Positions 6,353 to 7,547 of a stretch of 7,547 nt of DNA are shown one piece after another (positions within the stretch are counted from its first letter, which is position 1; each line of letters begins with the position of its first letter). A program made the translations under genes and the position numbers. This DNA comes from Pseudomonadota bacterium. GTDB taxonomy: Bacteria > Pseudomonadota > Alphaproteobacteria > Sphingomonadales > SMXR01. The notes under the pieces are model-generated. The model worked only from the letters and a program-made list of their open reading frames with translations. It ran no database searches and had not been told where the DNA came from. The stretch covers positions 1 to 7,547 of the forward strand of contig JADFFP010000057.1 of NCBI GenBank assembly GCA_022568115.1, in the 5' to 3' direction.

Positions 6353-7244
6353 TTAAAAATGATCGCGGTTGCGCTCGATGAACGCTTCCAGTTTTTCCGG
6401 CGCACGCCCGGTTAGGTCTTCCACGAGGCTGGTTTCAGCGTCGAAAATGCCGACTTGGTGGTCGAGGGCGACTGCGCCCAGATGTTCGATCAGGGCGGAG
6501 GAAAAGCCCGGCAGGCCGTGAAGCGCTTGCTGCCAGGCTTCGACCGGAACATCGACGTAAGCAAGATCGAGGCCGAAGTGGGCGCCCATGCGTTTGGTGA
6601 GCGTCGCCATATCCATGCTTTCGGGCCCGGTCAGAACCAGCCGTTCGCCGATATGGCTTTTGGGATCTTTTAGCAGCGCCACGGCCACTGCAGCGATGTC
6701 ATTGGCGGCGATCGGCCGCATGGCGGCCTTGGCCGAAGGGCAGCACCACCTGACCGGTTTTTTTAACCTGACCGCCGGTGAACAAATAGAGATCCTCGGC
6801 GAAAAAAGTCGGGCGGATATGGACCGCGCCGACATCAGCCCAGTCGAGAACCTGTTCGGCCTGCCAGTGCTGGTAGGAAAGCGGACTTTTCGCGGTCTCA
6901 AGGGCGGAAATTTGTGACATATCGACGACGCGGATAACGCCGCCCTCCTTGGCCGCGATGGCGATGTTGGCGGCGGCTTGAAGCAGGCGGTCTCCCAGCG
7001 CCGGATAACAAAAGTAAACACCTTCGATATCCGTCATAGCTGCTTTAAGGGATGTCAGGTCATAAAAGTCGCCAATAACGACTTCCGCCCCCAGTTTTGC
7101 CAGGCGATCCGAGCGTTCATCAATTTTGCGCACCATGGCGCGGACGTTTGCGCCCTTGGCCAGCAGTTGTTCGCTAACCAGTGTTCCGGTTTTTCCGGTA
7201 GCGCCAGTGATCAGGTATTTTGGTTTGGTTGTTTTATGTGTCAT
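6353..7244 (-). pseudogene. NmrA-like NAD(P)-binding protein (atypical SDR), frameshifted
   Basis: Two overlapping frames together make one NmrA-family protein. The N-terminal part (from ATG 7244) begins YLITGATGKTG with the Gly-x-x-Gly-x-x-Gly dinucleotide-binding loop (G14, G17, G20). It continues with GDFYDLTSL, GVYFCYP and VVDMSQISA, typical of the Rossmann fold, and reaches LPFGQGRHA (residue 176, base 6717). The expected continuation PIAANDIAAVAVALL appears one base later in the next frame, ending at 6353. Removing one base near 6716 (GCGGCCG to GCGCCG on the minus strand) restores a protein of about 296 residues, the usual family length. As written, the first frame stops at 6699. AAGGAGA lies 6 bases before the ATG, and the gene follows the upstream NmrA-like gene by 17 bases. 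Such proteins bind NADP(H) as redox sensors or quinone/ketone reductases. Either the gene is a recent pseudogene or the base is a sequencing error. Confidence 0.85.
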
Positions 7245-7250
7245 TTTCAG

Positions 7251-7257
7251 TCTCCTT
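7251..7257 (-). promoter_or_regulatory. Shine-Dalgarno for the frameshifted NmrA-like gene
   Basis: AAGGAGA on the minus strand, 6 bases before the ATG at 7244, is the strongest ribosome-binding site in the window. It confirms that start and suggests the gene was well translated until recently. Confidence 0.8.
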
Positions 7258-7261
7258 GGGT

Positions 7262-7547
7262 TTAATTGGATTTAACGGCATGCTGACCCGCGTGGGTTTC
7301 CAGCCACGGTTTATAATCAAGAGCGAACTTGGGATTTTTGACGGTTGGAAAAGAACTTTCCCGCTCGTAGCGCTCGAGATCAATGGGCTTGGTCAGAATG
7401 AGTTTGATAAAGCCCTTAAACGCTTTCAGCTTGTTGCCGAGGGTGGGCCGGGTGTTTTCATTTCCTGCCATGTAACGGCGGACGATCGTCTCGAAATCTT
7501 CCGGGGCTTGCCCGGTCATCTCAAAAACCACATTATTGGGCGCGCCA
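7262..7547 (-). CDS. NmrA-like oxidoreductase, C-terminal part (5' end outside window)
   Basis: The frame is open to the right edge of the window, so only about the last 94 residues are seen. The segment VVFEMTGQAPEDFETIVRRY corresponds to the end of the downstream gene (LVEDLTGRAPEKLEAFIERN), the C-terminal motif of NmrA-like/SDR proteins, which is why I place it in that family. Beyond the motif it carries an extra tail of about 65 residues (LKAFKGFIKLILTKPIDLERYERE and following) that the neighbour lacks. The tail is amphipathic and basic, with no clear membrane segment. The GTG at 7531 is inside the domain and is not the true start. It is the upstream member of a tandem pair, 17 bases from the next gene, so both are likely in one operon. 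Function beyond NAD(P)-dependent chemistry or sensing cannot be told, as the Rossmann part is not visible. Confidence 0.7.
   Translation of the reverse strand, partial: GAPNNVVFEMTGQAPEDFETIVRRYMAGNENTRPTLGNKLKAFKGFIKLILTKPIDLERYERESSFPTVKNPKFALDYKPWLETHAGQHAVKSN

Noticed and set aside
7539..7546. GGCGCGCC palindrome at the right edge
   Set aside because: It lies inside a coding frame (codons for G, A and P) and is a chance 8-base restriction-type palindrome.

Overview
The window looks like chromosomal DNA of a proteobacterium, most likely an alphaproteobacterium. This rests on the ubiUV pair of anaerobic ubiquinone synthesis, the AT/GC-balanced to GC-leaning codon use and the general protein style; no rRNA or tRNA marker is present to prove it. 

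Layout: (1) Bases 3-1647, plus strand, carry the 3' part of ubiU followed 10 bases later by complete ubiV. Both keep all four cysteines that bind the [4Fe-4S] cluster in their families. (2) Bases 1648-1801 hold a short repeat, copy 1, between convergent genes. (3) Bases 5934-1802, minus strand, form a tight four-gene exporter operon: an HlyD/MacA-type membrane fusion protein, a LolD/MacB-type ATPase, and two different FtsX/MacB-type permeases. The last three genes are joined by 4-base ATGA overlaps. A plausible promoter lies at 5975-6003. No outer-membrane (TolC-type) channel gene is in view. (4) Bases 5935-6352 are a 418-base non-coding stretch with the promoter, a GC-rich palindrome, a second copy of the repeat in the same orientation, and two adjoining hairpins. 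(5) Bases 7547-6353, minus strand, hold two tandem NmrA-like NAD(P)-binding (atypical SDR) genes. The upstream one runs off the window; the downstream one is broken by a single-base frameshift near 6716. 

The ubi pair makes ubiquinone without oxygen. The four-gene operon should drive ATP-dependent export of an unknown substrate (lipid, lipopeptide, macrolide-like compound or similar). The NmrA pair probably senses or reduces small molecules using NAD(P)H. No functional link among the three blocks is evident. 

The least ordinary signal is the pair of direct repeats. They sit just outside both ends of the exporter operon. Each has a well conserved 42-base core, followed by a tail resembling the T-arm/CCA end of a tRNA. 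This suggests either a dispersed repeat family or a boundary through which the exporter block was gained.
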